From Takakia lepidozioides (taxonomy: Eukaryota; Streptophyta; Takakiopsida; Takakiales; Takakiaceae), in NCBI GenBank assembly GCA_030704615.1, contig CM060731.1:18042001-18106000 (forward strand): a stretch of 64,000 nucleotides of DNA, read 5' to 3'. The notes beneath the pieces were generated by a model that worked only from the letters and a program-made list of their open reading frames with translations, was not told the DNA's origin and ran no database searches. This document shows positions 23,150 to 33,621 of the stretch, piece after piece. The first letter of the stretch is position 1; each line of letters opens with the position of its first letter. Made by a program: the position numbers and the translations under genes.

Positions 23150-23652
23150 GGCCTTCAGTGCTTACATTGTCCTCACCTTAAACCATATACCCTAAACCTA
23201 ATTCGAATGTTTGATGCGCATTCTTCAAGGGTTACAAGGTTGGGCACAATAGAATGGCCCTTGGGATATTTCATTCAAGTCTAATTTCTTAGGTGACAAG
23301 TCACTTGTACACTTTCCCAAATTTTTGGTCCATTGATACCCAATAGTATGTTTACTACACTACTCAACTCCGTACCCTAAAACCTAATTCCAATGTCTGA
23401 TGCCTATTTAATTTATTGCTTCCAGTTTTGGGTGTGGTCGAAGTGGAGGGGATATTTCCTGAATTGTTGTACGACCTCCACGTAAAGACTCATATTCCAT
23501 AGTTGTTTGTCCATTTATAGTTCTCTAAACCCTAAACCCTAAGCCCTTAAACGTAACTCCATTGTTTGATGCGCATTCTTCATAGATTAGATACAATCTA
23601 TGGTTGGGAAATTTTATTCCCTAAACCCTAAATCAGAGGTGACAAGTCAGTG
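23150..23652. repeat. Satellite-like repeat with CCCTAAA telomere-type motifs, copy 1
   Basis: Units of about 180-240 bp start with TACCCTAAAACCTAATTCCAATG-type sequence. They carry short CCCTAAACCCTAAG runs (near 23527 and 23620) and GGTGACAAGTCA. A clearly related, directly oriented copy is at 37387-37815. The plant telomere motif is CCCTAAA, but only two to three units are consecutive, so this is an interspersed repeat and not a chromosome end. Confidence 0.75.
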
Positions 23653-23742
23653 CTGGAAGAATGCGAGCGTTTGTTGAAGCTCGCAAAGTACAACATTGCC
23701 AAAACTAGGAAACGGTATGAATGGCAAGCGTAACCTTGAGTC

Positions 23743-25105
23743 TTAAAGAAACTCCCTTCTTGGAACAGATTCCCTATCTGCAATCTTGCCCTGTTCCACG
23801 TCCACATGACCCGATGACAATTCGAACAATTGCTGCAGGTACTGGGGAGTAATTTCTATATCTACTCCCCTCACCTGGGTTACTCCCGGCCTAGGCTCAA
23901 AGTTCTGAAGAAATTGAAGCATATACTGTCGATGATGCAAGGACCAATCCTTGCGTAGCAGCCCCTCCAATCGCAACTCCCTCAGCAGCTGCACTGCCTG
24001 CAGTGTAGCAATTGTTTGCTTCTGCAGTATTGTGGTGCTCTTCACCCTGATATCCTCCATTCCCCTCACTCTCTTCATTCTAGACAAACAAAAAGGCCTT
24101 GTTTGAAACAGCTGAAGAAAAGCTTGCAGGGCACAGAGCATAAAGGTATGGTTGGCACAGAATGGAACAGGTAAGAGCGTGTAAGCCTGTGGGGCTTGCA
24201 AGTATCAAGTGAGAGAGAATGTACTCTCAATTCGTTTGTTCTTGCGCCACTGCGTGAGTAGTAAAGCGACCGTGTAATCTGTTATATCCGCCATAGCTAC
24301 AAAGCTATGGCTTTGATTGCCCCTCCCGTCGAGACACGGGCTATTCGGAGCCACCCCGACTCTTCCGCTCATAACTCTTCCGATTTCTTGTTTCTTGCTT
24401 TGGAGGGAACCACCTGCATGAAATTCTCGCTCCTGATTGGCTGTTGCCTGCATAGGTAACTTTTTAATTCTACCCCCCTCCGTGGACATTCCCACCTAGA
24501 ATGTCCAGTAGGACAGCACATGTGGTAAAAATCCCTCTTTTCTGTACTCGGAAAGGGTTCCGTTACCCCTGCCCCGAATGCATTAATGGGCCCACAAATA
24601 GTTTTGGCTGATGTACCGGGTAGGTACTTTGACGGCCTGATTTGTTCTCTTGCATGATGATACCCACTTCTGCAATTTATGCACAGCGGTGTGCTTCGCC
24701 CTAGTGACCACGTGTTTGTTTTTAGACGCCCCTCCGACTTCCCCTGTTTGCGTGGCACATTCTCCGAGTTTGACTTCCAAACTTCTCTTTCACTTGACGG
24801 CCACTTTTCTGACGTTAACCCGCGTCCACCTGTCACTGACCCTATGTACTGTGTAACCCGCATGGGCTGTGTTGAGCTGTGACAAGTTGTGTCTAACTGT
24901 GGTGGACTGTGATAGGCTGTGTGATGTTGTGGTGGGCTGTGATAACTGTGCGAACACCCGTGTTCTCCGCTCAGGCCATACACATTCGGCTTTACGACAA
25001 GTGCTTCATGCTCCGTTGGTATTACCGGTGCAGCCCGTGACTGTGTATGTGTTTCAATATGCAAATCGTGTTGCAAGGGTTTGTCGTGGATACCACTGTA
25101 TCCTT
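23743..25105 (-). pseudogene. Extra ORF downstream of a gypsy integrase (zinc-knuckle-like, TE1-type)
   Basis: Continues from the integrase C-terminus on the minus strand: a short CHSPPQ/HTAYHSPPQ repeat (a copy of the CACAGCC minisatellite), a Lys/Ser-rich linker, CINCRSGYHHARE and CCPTGHSRWECP, both like CCHC knuckles. After a frame change it reads IATLQAVQLLRELRLEGLLR and VTQVRGVDIEITPQYLQQLF. There is no signal peptide or membrane segment, so an envelope is unlikely although it occupies the env position. It is interrupted at about 23652 by the telomere-motif repeat. The next part of what seems the same ORF starts at 37387. Confidence 0.5.
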
Positions 25106-26163
25106 TCAACTTATTGGCATTGACTCTTCCCAACATCTCTTTGTTAATGGTTTGTAACATGGCGGTGTTGTTATCATACATCTTCTATATGACATAAGGT
25201 CCTTTCCATGGTGATTTAAGCTTAGAAGCCTTAATCTTCCCCTTCTTCTGCAACCACAGAACCAAATCACCCGTCTTAAAAGTTTTAGTTTACCTTCATC
25301 AAATTTATCCTTCATCTTAATCTGAATTCTGGTCATGTTATCTGCTGCATCAGCACGTAATTCTTCCACATGATATAATTCATGTTTCCTGACCTTGAAT
25401 CTTCCAATTCCATTCTCCTTCCCCATTCCGTTCTCATGGTAGGTAACAAGAACTCCACTAGAAGTAAAGCTTCCATACCATAAACTAATTGGAATGGTGT
25501 ATACTTAGTGGTGACTTTATATGAAGTCCTGTATGACCACGAAGCCGTCTACAGCTTTGTATCCCAATCTGTTCTGTTTGCATTGACTATCTTAGCCAAG
25601 ATAGTACATACTATTTTGTTGGTAGCCTCTGCCTGCCCATTCCCCTATGGGTAATAAGTTGTACTCTTCCTATGCACAATCATGAACTCTTTAGTCAATA
25701 GTTCTATGGTCTCATTAATGAAGTGACTTCCCTGGTCACTGATAAATTCCAGGGGACAGCCAAATCTTGTAAGTATGTTCTCATACATGAACCTTGCTGT
25801 GGACTTAGCTGTGTTGTCCCTCAGAGCTTTAGCTTCCACCCACTTTGTAGTATAATCAGTGGTTGTGATTATATATTTGTTCTGTGTATTCTTGGCTGGT
25901 GGGTTAATTGGTCCAACAAAGTCTAGTCCCCATTTCTCAAATGGTTCAGTAGGCATCATAGGATGCAAAGCCATCTTCCCAGATCTCTGCAATGGTCCTA
26001 GCCTCTGACACTCATCACAACTCTTACAATACTTGTGTACATCCTTGAACAAAGTATGCCACCAGTAACCTGCAAGTAGTATCTTTCTACTGGTAGTCTC
26101 TTCTCCAAAATGACCTCCAGCCACTCCTTTATGAACTTCCTCCAAAATGTGCAATAGAAACAA
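25106..26163 (-). pseudogene. Ty3/gypsy integrase, frameshifted fragment
   Basis: From 26163 down: an HHCC zinc-binding region (HKGVAGGHFGEETTSRKIL ... YCKSCDECQRLG), then the DDE core with KWGLDFVGPI (first Asp) and PLEFISDQGSHF (second Asp). Shifted frames follow with the expected E-containing region and a C-terminal part (NMTRIQIKMKDKFDEGKLK; NTAMLQTINKEMLGRVNANK). RT and RNase H are absent upstream, because at about 26163 the sequence changes to the SDR gene. This is a 5'-truncated element in or next to that gene, on the same strand. Confidence 0.85.
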
Positions 26164-26239
26164 AGAAAAATAACTATACAGAGTCCTCCCTGCACCTTCA
26201 CCCTGACAGGCACCCAGCTAACAAGACTGGGCTTACATG

Positions 26240-28845
26240 GAAGTTGACCCTTGCCAAAGTTGGTAATGACAAGTCCAGGCTGAACAAAATTAGCAGTCAC
26301 ATTTGCTCCTTCGTCCTGCTCAATTGCAGCATGTTTTTCATGAGCACCATGTCTTTTCCAACACACAAATTCGTACTGACTAAGTCAATTCCCTAATTCC
26401 GCTTTGTCCTGACTCTCTCCCTTCCTAGCAAGTAATGCACAACCATTACATTACACAGACCCTCAGTCCAGTTTTTGCAGCCACAGTCTTGGCAGTCCCA
26501 GTTTGTAGCTTGTGACACTACTATCACATTAGAGGGCTAAAATCCTGAGGCCACATCAGCAAGTATGGTACATTGGAGAAGCTTAATTTCACTCGCCTGG
26601 CCAGGTTGTTACACTAAGCAACAGAGACTGTTGACTAACCTGGAGACGTTGAGCAAGCACTTTTGCATGAGAATGTTGGCCAGCTTGGATTGTCCATATG
26701 CAGACCAAGCTTTGTAACTGCTTACCCATGCCCACTGGCAAGAACTTCAGTTACTGCTTACCTGATAACCTTCGTTACGTCCACTCTGGTTTAGAATCTC
26801 TATTGCTCTTCTATGTCTGCCAATATCTGGCTTTTTCTCTGATATTGTGACTAGCTGTGCACAGCAGCAAAGTTTATCACCTTCGTTTCCATCTAAAGGA
26901 GTGTTGGAATCAAGCTTAATGCTTAGTAGTAGGATGTCAATACAGTGCATACATCAGAACTGCATTTGCTGTAACCGCATTGTTCAGGGTGTACAGGAGT
27001 ACAATGGCACTTCCGGTAGACTTTCGCATGTTTTTGGGGCCAAAAACGCCACAACTATCTAGGGGGTTGTCCAATGGGGTATGCCCTCAAAGGTACATTA
27101 TAGCCAACATTTGAAGACAGCCATCAATAAGTACATTCTGTTTCCATTACCAGAAAGGTGTAAAATCTTTGATGACTCTGTGACACTGGCTTAACCATGT
27201 TCTCTTTATACCTCTTTTCATCATTCAACTTGTCAAAGCGAATTCCTTCCTTGTATGCGGATTTGTGAGCCTCAGATGCCAAAATCACAATGCGCCCCTG
27301 CTCTCCAGTCTCCTTGGCCGTTGCTTTCAAGGTATCAAGCAGTAGATTGGTCAGAAGAAATGTACCTGCTTACAAAGACCAGGATTTCAATAAAGGTTCC
27401 TGCGGACCACCACCGAAAATTGGAACATTTCAATCATTCATCACCAGCTTAGCATCTTGAGACAAAATCACACCAAAAGAGAGAGAAAATGTACTCATGC
27501 AGTTTCCTGCGAGCACTGGCTTGCCAAGGTCATTGACCCCTCAGAAAACTAACCCTCCCGTAGCCTTTTATGGGATTGGCACCCACCAGGGAGAGAAAGA
27601 GACAATCTGACTTACCAATATGATTGGTGGCAAAAGTCTTCTCAAGACCGTCTTTTGACAGCTGGAAACTGGCCAACATTACCCTGCATTATTGCTGTTC
27701 ACATGCCATGCCACCTATGTAAGTTTACACAGCTTGGTCTCTATACCAGGTAAGAAGAGTTCACTGAGATCAAAGTTGTCTAATGTCATGCACAGCCAGG
27801 ACCAACTTCACTTCCATCCAAGCCCTCCTTCATCAACCCACCACAGTGACATCTGCACGAGTTCTGTGCATCAACATTAAGAGGAAAAAACCCTACATGA
27901 GGACATTGAGAGGGATATTTCTCGACTTGAAATCAGCTGCAAATTTGCGAACAGCTGAGAGAGAGTTGAGGTCGAGTTCCAAAACATCCAAGTGGGCAGT
28001 TGGTGTCGTCTCCAAAATCTTCGCTTTCACTTCCTCTCCTTTCTTTGTATTGCGGACAGCTATGATGACACGTGCCCTCTCTTTGCCAACACCCTTGCTG
28101 TCTCCACTCCTAAACCAGATGACGCTCCTGCACTCCATATCTGTGACTTTAGTGGCCACCACATTTTTCTCTCTTGTTCACACAAAGAAACTTCCTTCTG
28201 TAGTCGTCCCTTCTCTTTCCTTCTGATTCACCAATCAGAAGAATGGAATGTTTTGTCACACAAAGCTACTGAATGATTGTTCTTCCTGACTGTTCAAATT
28301 AGGAGCATAGATTGCATGAACTCAAATGTTTCACCTACGATCCTCCCCTTCTTCCGAATTCTTTCCTCCCTCTGTATATGTGTGTGTGCACTGTCTGAAT
28401 CTTAACATTAGAGCCAATTGGCAGGATTCAAGAATATATGCAAAGCAAGGTACTATGCAAGGGCTAATTCAAGTCACATGTGTATCATCCCTCTGTATTC
28501 CTCATTCCGTTTTCCTTCTCTCCGCCACCTATCTCTCACCTGCCTGGTTGTTTCCTTTCACATGAACCCTCTAAAAACTAATCCAGTGGGCAACTGCAAG
28601 CAGCTATGCAATTGGCTGGGTGCCAGGGCACTACACTGTAAAAAAACATCGATGGAACAAGCGACGCGTGAGATCAAGCCGGTGCAAACATGTCAAGAGT
28701 GAATTAGGTGATCATGAGACGCTAAGTTAACAAAGGAGGATGAAGAAATACCAGTAACCATCACAGTTTTCGAATGCAGGTCCAAACCGGCAGTTACATC
28801 CTCAGCGGTAGAACTGGATCCTAAGAAGCTCAGCGCTGAACCCAT
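26240..28845 (-). pseudogene. TIC32-like short-chain dehydrogenase, exons 1-6, frameshifted and 3'-truncated
   Basis: Exons on the minus strand: 28845-28752 (MGSALSFLGSSS... ending in VMVTG, donor GTATTT); 28127-27897 (GASSGLGVETARVLAKRG, RVIIAVRNTKKGEEV, DVLELDLNSLSAVRKF); about 27695-27616 (FQLSKDGLEKTFATNHI, donor GTAAGT); 27365-27196 ([30 protein letters not shown]); 26717-26640 (AYGQSKLANIL); about 26325-26240 (EGANVTANFVQPGLVITNF). The Rossmann TGxxxGxG, the NNAG region and the YxxxK catalytic pair (YGQSK) match plant TIC32/WW-oxidoreductase-like SDRs, NAD(P)H-dependent oxidoreductases. Exons 2, 3 and 5 each lack one base in a G or C run. The last exons are replaced by gypsy integrase sequence at about 26163. 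Confidence 0.85.
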
Positions 28846-30320
28846 TTTCTTGGCTCAACCGATCTTCTTCAGAAGAACTCCATCCATGCAGCTTGGCTGC
28901 TTTGGCGATGACATTCCTGAATCGTTTCACGAATTTTGCATTCGCAGTCGAGCGCCCTTCCAAGGTCTAAGACCACCTTGATCAACGAGTAGACAACCTC
29001 TCTTTCCAACAGCGGGATTGGTGAACTTTTTCGCAATCTGAGACAAACATAACATTTCGGTGTTGCCCTCGACAACGAGAGGAAGATCAGCTACATCGTC
29101 CATTTCCTTGACTGCCATACTAACAACCCAATCTGACGCTCTCCTCTTTTTAAATGAGATCCAGCAAAAAAAACCTAAAGAAATTCATTGAGGCATTTTC
29201 GGTAAAGTGATGAAGATTCCGTTTGATGAGTACCTTAACAAATTCAAAAGGCCTAGTGGATCCAACATCATGCGTTATTTCAGTATAGATTTTAAGACCA
29301 AAGCCGACACGGCGTAAACAAATGATACGGTAAGATTCTTACCATAAACATATTTCTTTTTACAGTCCAATTCTTCATTCTCACATTAACTTTGGAAATA
29401 TATTATGAAAATCATTGGTGGCTATACAGTTGCTATCAGACGACATTTTGGGTGCCAACTTGGCTGAAGGACCTGCGGTGATTGGAAAGCCTCCAAGGAA
29501 AAGAAAAAAAACTGGTGGAAGTGGAGATCTTCACAATGAAACAGACATCACACAACCACATGATAGAGTAAAATTTGCACTAAAAATATACTTCTTTTTA
29601 ACAATCCAGTTCTTCCCTCTCAATAAATAGCTCATATGAGTTAGCGTAGCTAGTTATAATATATCGAAGGTTTAGAAGAAAGAACGTTCAGTGTGACATG
29701 TAAAATTGGCTAGCATTGGTTAGAGATGTACTATAGTTGTTTATTAATTTCAAACTTGATCTTAGTCATTATAACTATCTCCGCAGATTCCAAAGATTTT
29801 TCACAAGTTTCTATGGGAACTTGCATATGCAAAAAACATGCAATTTCTCGCAGTACAGACAATATATTGATCTATTAGCCTTCAAGCATGAAAAATGAGA
29901 CTTCAAGCATATTTCATTATATACCTCAACTAATAAATCAGCCATAAGTACATATTTGATCCCCGTTACAGAGATTTATCATTGGTGGGCAGTTTTGTAG
30001 GTCGCATAAGTGTCATCCGCATTGCTCACAATAGATTGGTCATTCCCTTGCTCATTAACTTGTATCTAAAGAATCATCCTTCAACGGGAATATAGGTCGC
30101 AGATCCCGAAACAATAAATAGTAGGAATATAGTGTTTGGAGGTACTAGTGGAGTTTTTGGGGCTGACATTTCATTACAAGACCTTGTCTTTGAACATGCT
30201 AGGATATTTTTAATGTCTTGAGCTTAAAACTTGATTTTTCAAGATTGGTTTATTATTCTCAAGGTCTATTTTGAAAACTGGTCAAGTCTGATTTTTTGTG
30301 GTTGAAGTCTAATTTATAGA
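28846..30320. other. SDR upstream region and AT-rich stretch without a clear gene
   Basis: 28869-29118 has a modest minus-strand ORF (MDDVADLPLVVEGNTEMLCL) that I cannot assign; it may be 5' untranslated or an unrelated exon. From 29140 to 30320 the sequence is AT-rich with no convincing ORF. The end, at about 30321, is an abrupt junction to gypsy protease sequence. Confidence 0.4.
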
Positions 30321-30321
30321 G

Positions 30322-30597
30322 TAGTGCCGGAGGGATCCTCGGATTTGAGGGTTAAGACTGCCACGGCGGCGCCATGGCAAGCTGCAGCTGCTAGGTTGAT
30401 GGAGCTGTCAGCTAGGCCAGCCATTGAGCGCGCCATGGTGACACCTGGAGTTGTCATGTTAGACAACCAGGATGACATTTTCTGTTTGAGTGGACCGGCG
30501 GGCAAGAGGTACCGGCCACTGCGGGTCTTGTTGGACTCGGGAGCTCAGCCACTGATGCTGGGCAGAGCTGCTATTGCAGGCTTGGGCAGAGTAGCCC
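30322..30597 (+). pseudogene. Ty3/gypsy aspartic protease fragment, probably of element A
   Basis: The frame reads RAMVTPGVVMLDNQDDIFCL and PLRVLLDSGAQPLMLGRAAI. LLDSGAQ is the active-site D-S/T-G of retroviral-type aspartic proteases, and MLG-x-x-x-I follows as in Ty3/gypsy elements. It starts abruptly after AT-rich DNA and is cut at about 30597, where the MULE-like gene begins on the other strand. Its plus orientation and place before the RNase H/integrase at 33622 suggest that it belongs to element A, with the MULE inserted between. The long plus-strand frame beyond 30600 is a shadow. Confidence 0.65.
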
Positions 30598-33121
30598 TCA
30601 CCTGTGGATGTTCCGCAATTCCATCTCTGATCCAAGGAAACACGTGGCGTCGAGAAGTTGACCCTGTCCGCCTATGGGAATCTGCATCCGATCCCGGAGG
30701 GGTGTCCAATTTCCGTTTGCAAGACCCGAATCTCTCTTCGCCTTCCAGATGGGGAACTCTTCCCACGAGAGGGGTGCCATCTGCACATATGCTCACTGCC
30801 CGCGCTATTTTGCTAGGATCCCCTGATCTTCCAGCTGCCCGCAACATCAACTCGCTCATGTCCGGACCTTTGCCCCTCAAGAATGACCTGTATCTAGTTT
30901 GCTGCTGTAGAGCACGAATAAGGTCATCGGCCGTCGCTGCATACAAATCTCTCCCTTTTTTGCCGGATTGCTGCAACCAGGCATTGTGCACTGTCTCCGC
31001 AAGATTGCAAGAAGGCATGTCCACCATCTCCTCAATGGACATATGCTGCAAGGCAAAAAAACACAAAGCCCATATTAGAGTTGGACCCTGAAAGATATAT
31101 TGGAAGCACCCAAACAAACTTTTGAATGCAAACCACTCACCGTTGTCATGGCCGCTCCCCACTGTCGGTAACGGAGTGCCAAAATGCGAACCAGTCTTGC
31201 AGTGCCCTCATGCTGTCCTCCGATGCCGCTCCAGATGAGTACCACCAGGCACGAATTGTCTGGAACAATGTATTCGCTTCCCCCATAGTTTTGGCGTCTT
31301 TGTACTGTTTGCACAGTTGACGATGCATACTCTGCATATCTGGCTTGATGTACGTCTTTGTGTGTTTGTCGAGGGATTGTGTCCAATGGAAAAGACACGT
31401 ACGTTCTCTTCTAGGCATTGGCACTTTTGGATCTCCCGACCCGAACACAATGCGGACAGCGTTGAAGTTAGCTTGAGCACTATCGGCCATGAAACCAACG
31501 AAATTGGGAGATGGGAGACCATTGGAGGCCATAACACGAATGAGAGCTTCCCACATGAGCTGCTGTGAGTCTGTGTCCTCTGACTGCATGTCACACACTG
31601 CAATTGTCATGACCCGCTGGTACACAGGGTCGTAAACATGACATGCCATTGTGGTCCAGTCTTTAACTCTCTTGACATGATCGAACATAAGGAAGCAGTT
31701 GCCAAGATCGCCACCCTTCTGCATACGTTTAACCAGGCTGACCCCGCTGCCCTCACCTTTTGTGGACATTTTGAACAAGAACACTTTCCTGGCTCCTTGT
31801 CCCGGGAAAACACTGTCTTGGATGTAGTCGTACATGCTCCTTTTCTTCAAATCCATAATATTGTCCATATAACCTCGGCTCCCAGAGCCCATTCTTAAAG
31901 CGTTCACCTGATTCCTAATGTTTGGAGAAGTCAAGCAGAGAAATGGTCCATAACAGTGTCCAAGCTGGTCCTTCCAGCATTCGTCCAACCGAATTTGATG
32001 CACACAGAATACGGCTTTCCAGAAAGGACTTGCTCGCCCCCATGGCAATTGCAGATGTGGTGCCAGTTGGATTGGTATCCAACTCTTGCCTTATCAGACG
32101 AGAGACTGTGTCAACGCTCTCCTATAATCCCCCTTGGACACAGGGTGGTTGTGAAAACCGAAATGGACACAGGCTCTAGTCAGGTTTTTGAATCGATGCA
32201 CCACATAATACATTCTGGCGCCACACAAAGCAAGGCAGCAAGGTGGTACCCTACAGAACTTGCACACAAAAGTGTTACTGTATGGTGGTGTTACCCCAGG
32301 CTTGAATGGATTCTCACTGACTCCATCCCATTCGCTTTGGTTTTGCACACCTGACAATGCGAAGTGTCTGCATTTCATGTTCTCGCATTTCAGGTGCCCA
32401 TTACAGACTGTTCGCCTGAATATGAGGTTGTCGTTGTTGTGAATATTGGATGTTTTTGTGCGGCACCAAGGGTGCCCATCGTGCTTTTTGTCCATTCCTT
32501 CCAGGAGACTGGAAATCCCCCCACGCGACCAGGAGGAGGCAGCTCAAAAACAGTATTACCATCAAACGATTCCGGCAAGAATGCCACCCTTTCAATATTG
32601 AAAGTGCTCCAGTCTATCCCCTCAACTCACTCTTGAATCCTGCCATCCCACCCATCGCTTTCAATTTAGGAATGACACTGGAGATCTCCTCCACATCTGG
32701 TTCTACATGTGGACATGGCTGATCCACAGGCGGAATTGCACATGTGTCATCGGAGGATGAGTCCGAAAGGTCAACTACAGTGTTAACGGCAGTCGCCTCC
32801 TTCTTCACAACCACTGGTGTCTTCTCCTGGGCCACTGATGCTGCCGTGCCAGGAGTTACGAACGATCCTGCAGACTGTCTCAGAGGAGCACTCAGCACCC
32901 TGTATCTGCCTGGAGGCACTCTCCATTGCGTGGTTGGTGCAGTTTGCGATGGTTTCTGGAACGCGTACTTGAGCAGTTTTCCATTGGCATCGTACACTTC
33001 CCTCTGAAGGAATAGACTACCATTTTCCAACCGAAACTGCGTTGCGAGGACGAGTTCATGAACCACCGCAAAACCATCATCTTCCACCTCATAAGAAAAT
33101 GGAACAGGGTGGTCGTCACTG
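30598..33121 (-). pseudogene. MULE-like transposase with WRKY-GCM1-type zinc finger
   Basis: Minus-strand order: 33087-32614, a Ser/Asp-rich N-terminus (DLSDSSSDDTCAIPP); 32495-32094, a zinc finger (GHLKCENMKCRHF ... CKFCRVPPCCLALCG ... ACVHFGFHNHPV) like the FLYWCH/WRKY-GCM1 fingers of MULEs; 32048-31146, the DDE-like core (FDHVKRVKDWTTMACHVYD, MTIAVCDMQSED, FVGFMADSAQANFNAVRIV, RTCLFHWTQSLDKH, IRAWWYSSGAASED). An intron runs from about 31139 (GTGAGT) to 31048 (TTGCAG). Then comes MSIEEMVDMPSCNLAETVHN. One base is missing before the intron (the frame changes at FAFW / RYRQWGAAMTT). The protein type is abundant in moss-like genomes as I recall it; assignment to MULE is by zinc finger and core pattern. 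Confidence 0.65.
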
Positions 33122-33621
33122 NNNNNNNNNNNNNNNNNNNNNNNNNNNNNNNNNNNNNNNNNNNNNNNNNNNNNNNNNNNNNNNNNNNNNNNNNNNNNNN
33201 NNNNNNNNNNNNNNNNNNNNNNNNNNNNNNNNNNNNNNNNNNNNNNNNNNNNNNNNNNNNNNNNNNNNNNNNNNNNNNNNNNNNNNNNNNNNNNNNNNNN
33301 NNNNNNNNNNNNNNNNNNNNNNNNNNNNNNNNNNNNNNNNNNNNNNNNNNNNNNNNNNNNNNNNNNNNNNNNNNNNNNNNNNNNNNNNNNNNNNNNNNNN
33401 NNNNNNNNNNNNNNNNNNNNNNNNNNNNNNNNNNNNNNNNNNNNNNNNNNNNNNNNNNNNNNNNNNNNNNNNNNNNNNNNNNNNNNNNNNNNNNNNNNNN
33501 NNNNNNNNNNNNNNNNNNNNNNNNNNNNNNNNNNNNNNNNNNNNNNNNNNNNNNNNNNNNNNNNNNNNNNNNNNNNNNNNNNNNNNNNNNNNNNNNNNNN
33601 NNNNNNNNNNNNNNNNNNNNN
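33122..33621. other. Assembly gap, 500 N
   Basis: Exactly 500 unknown bases. Left of it is the N-terminal side of the MULE-like gene; right of it the sequence starts in the middle of RNase H of element A. The order and orientation of the two contigs are therefore not proven by sequence. Confidence 0.99.

Noticed and set aside
23500-23640. Chromosome end or true telomere array
   Set aside because: Only two to three CCCTAAA units in a row, inside a longer interspersed repeat present twice.
30600-31091. Plus-strand continuation of the protease ORF
   Set aside because: The minus strand carries recognisable MULE-like coding here; the plus frame is a shadow without gypsy similarity.
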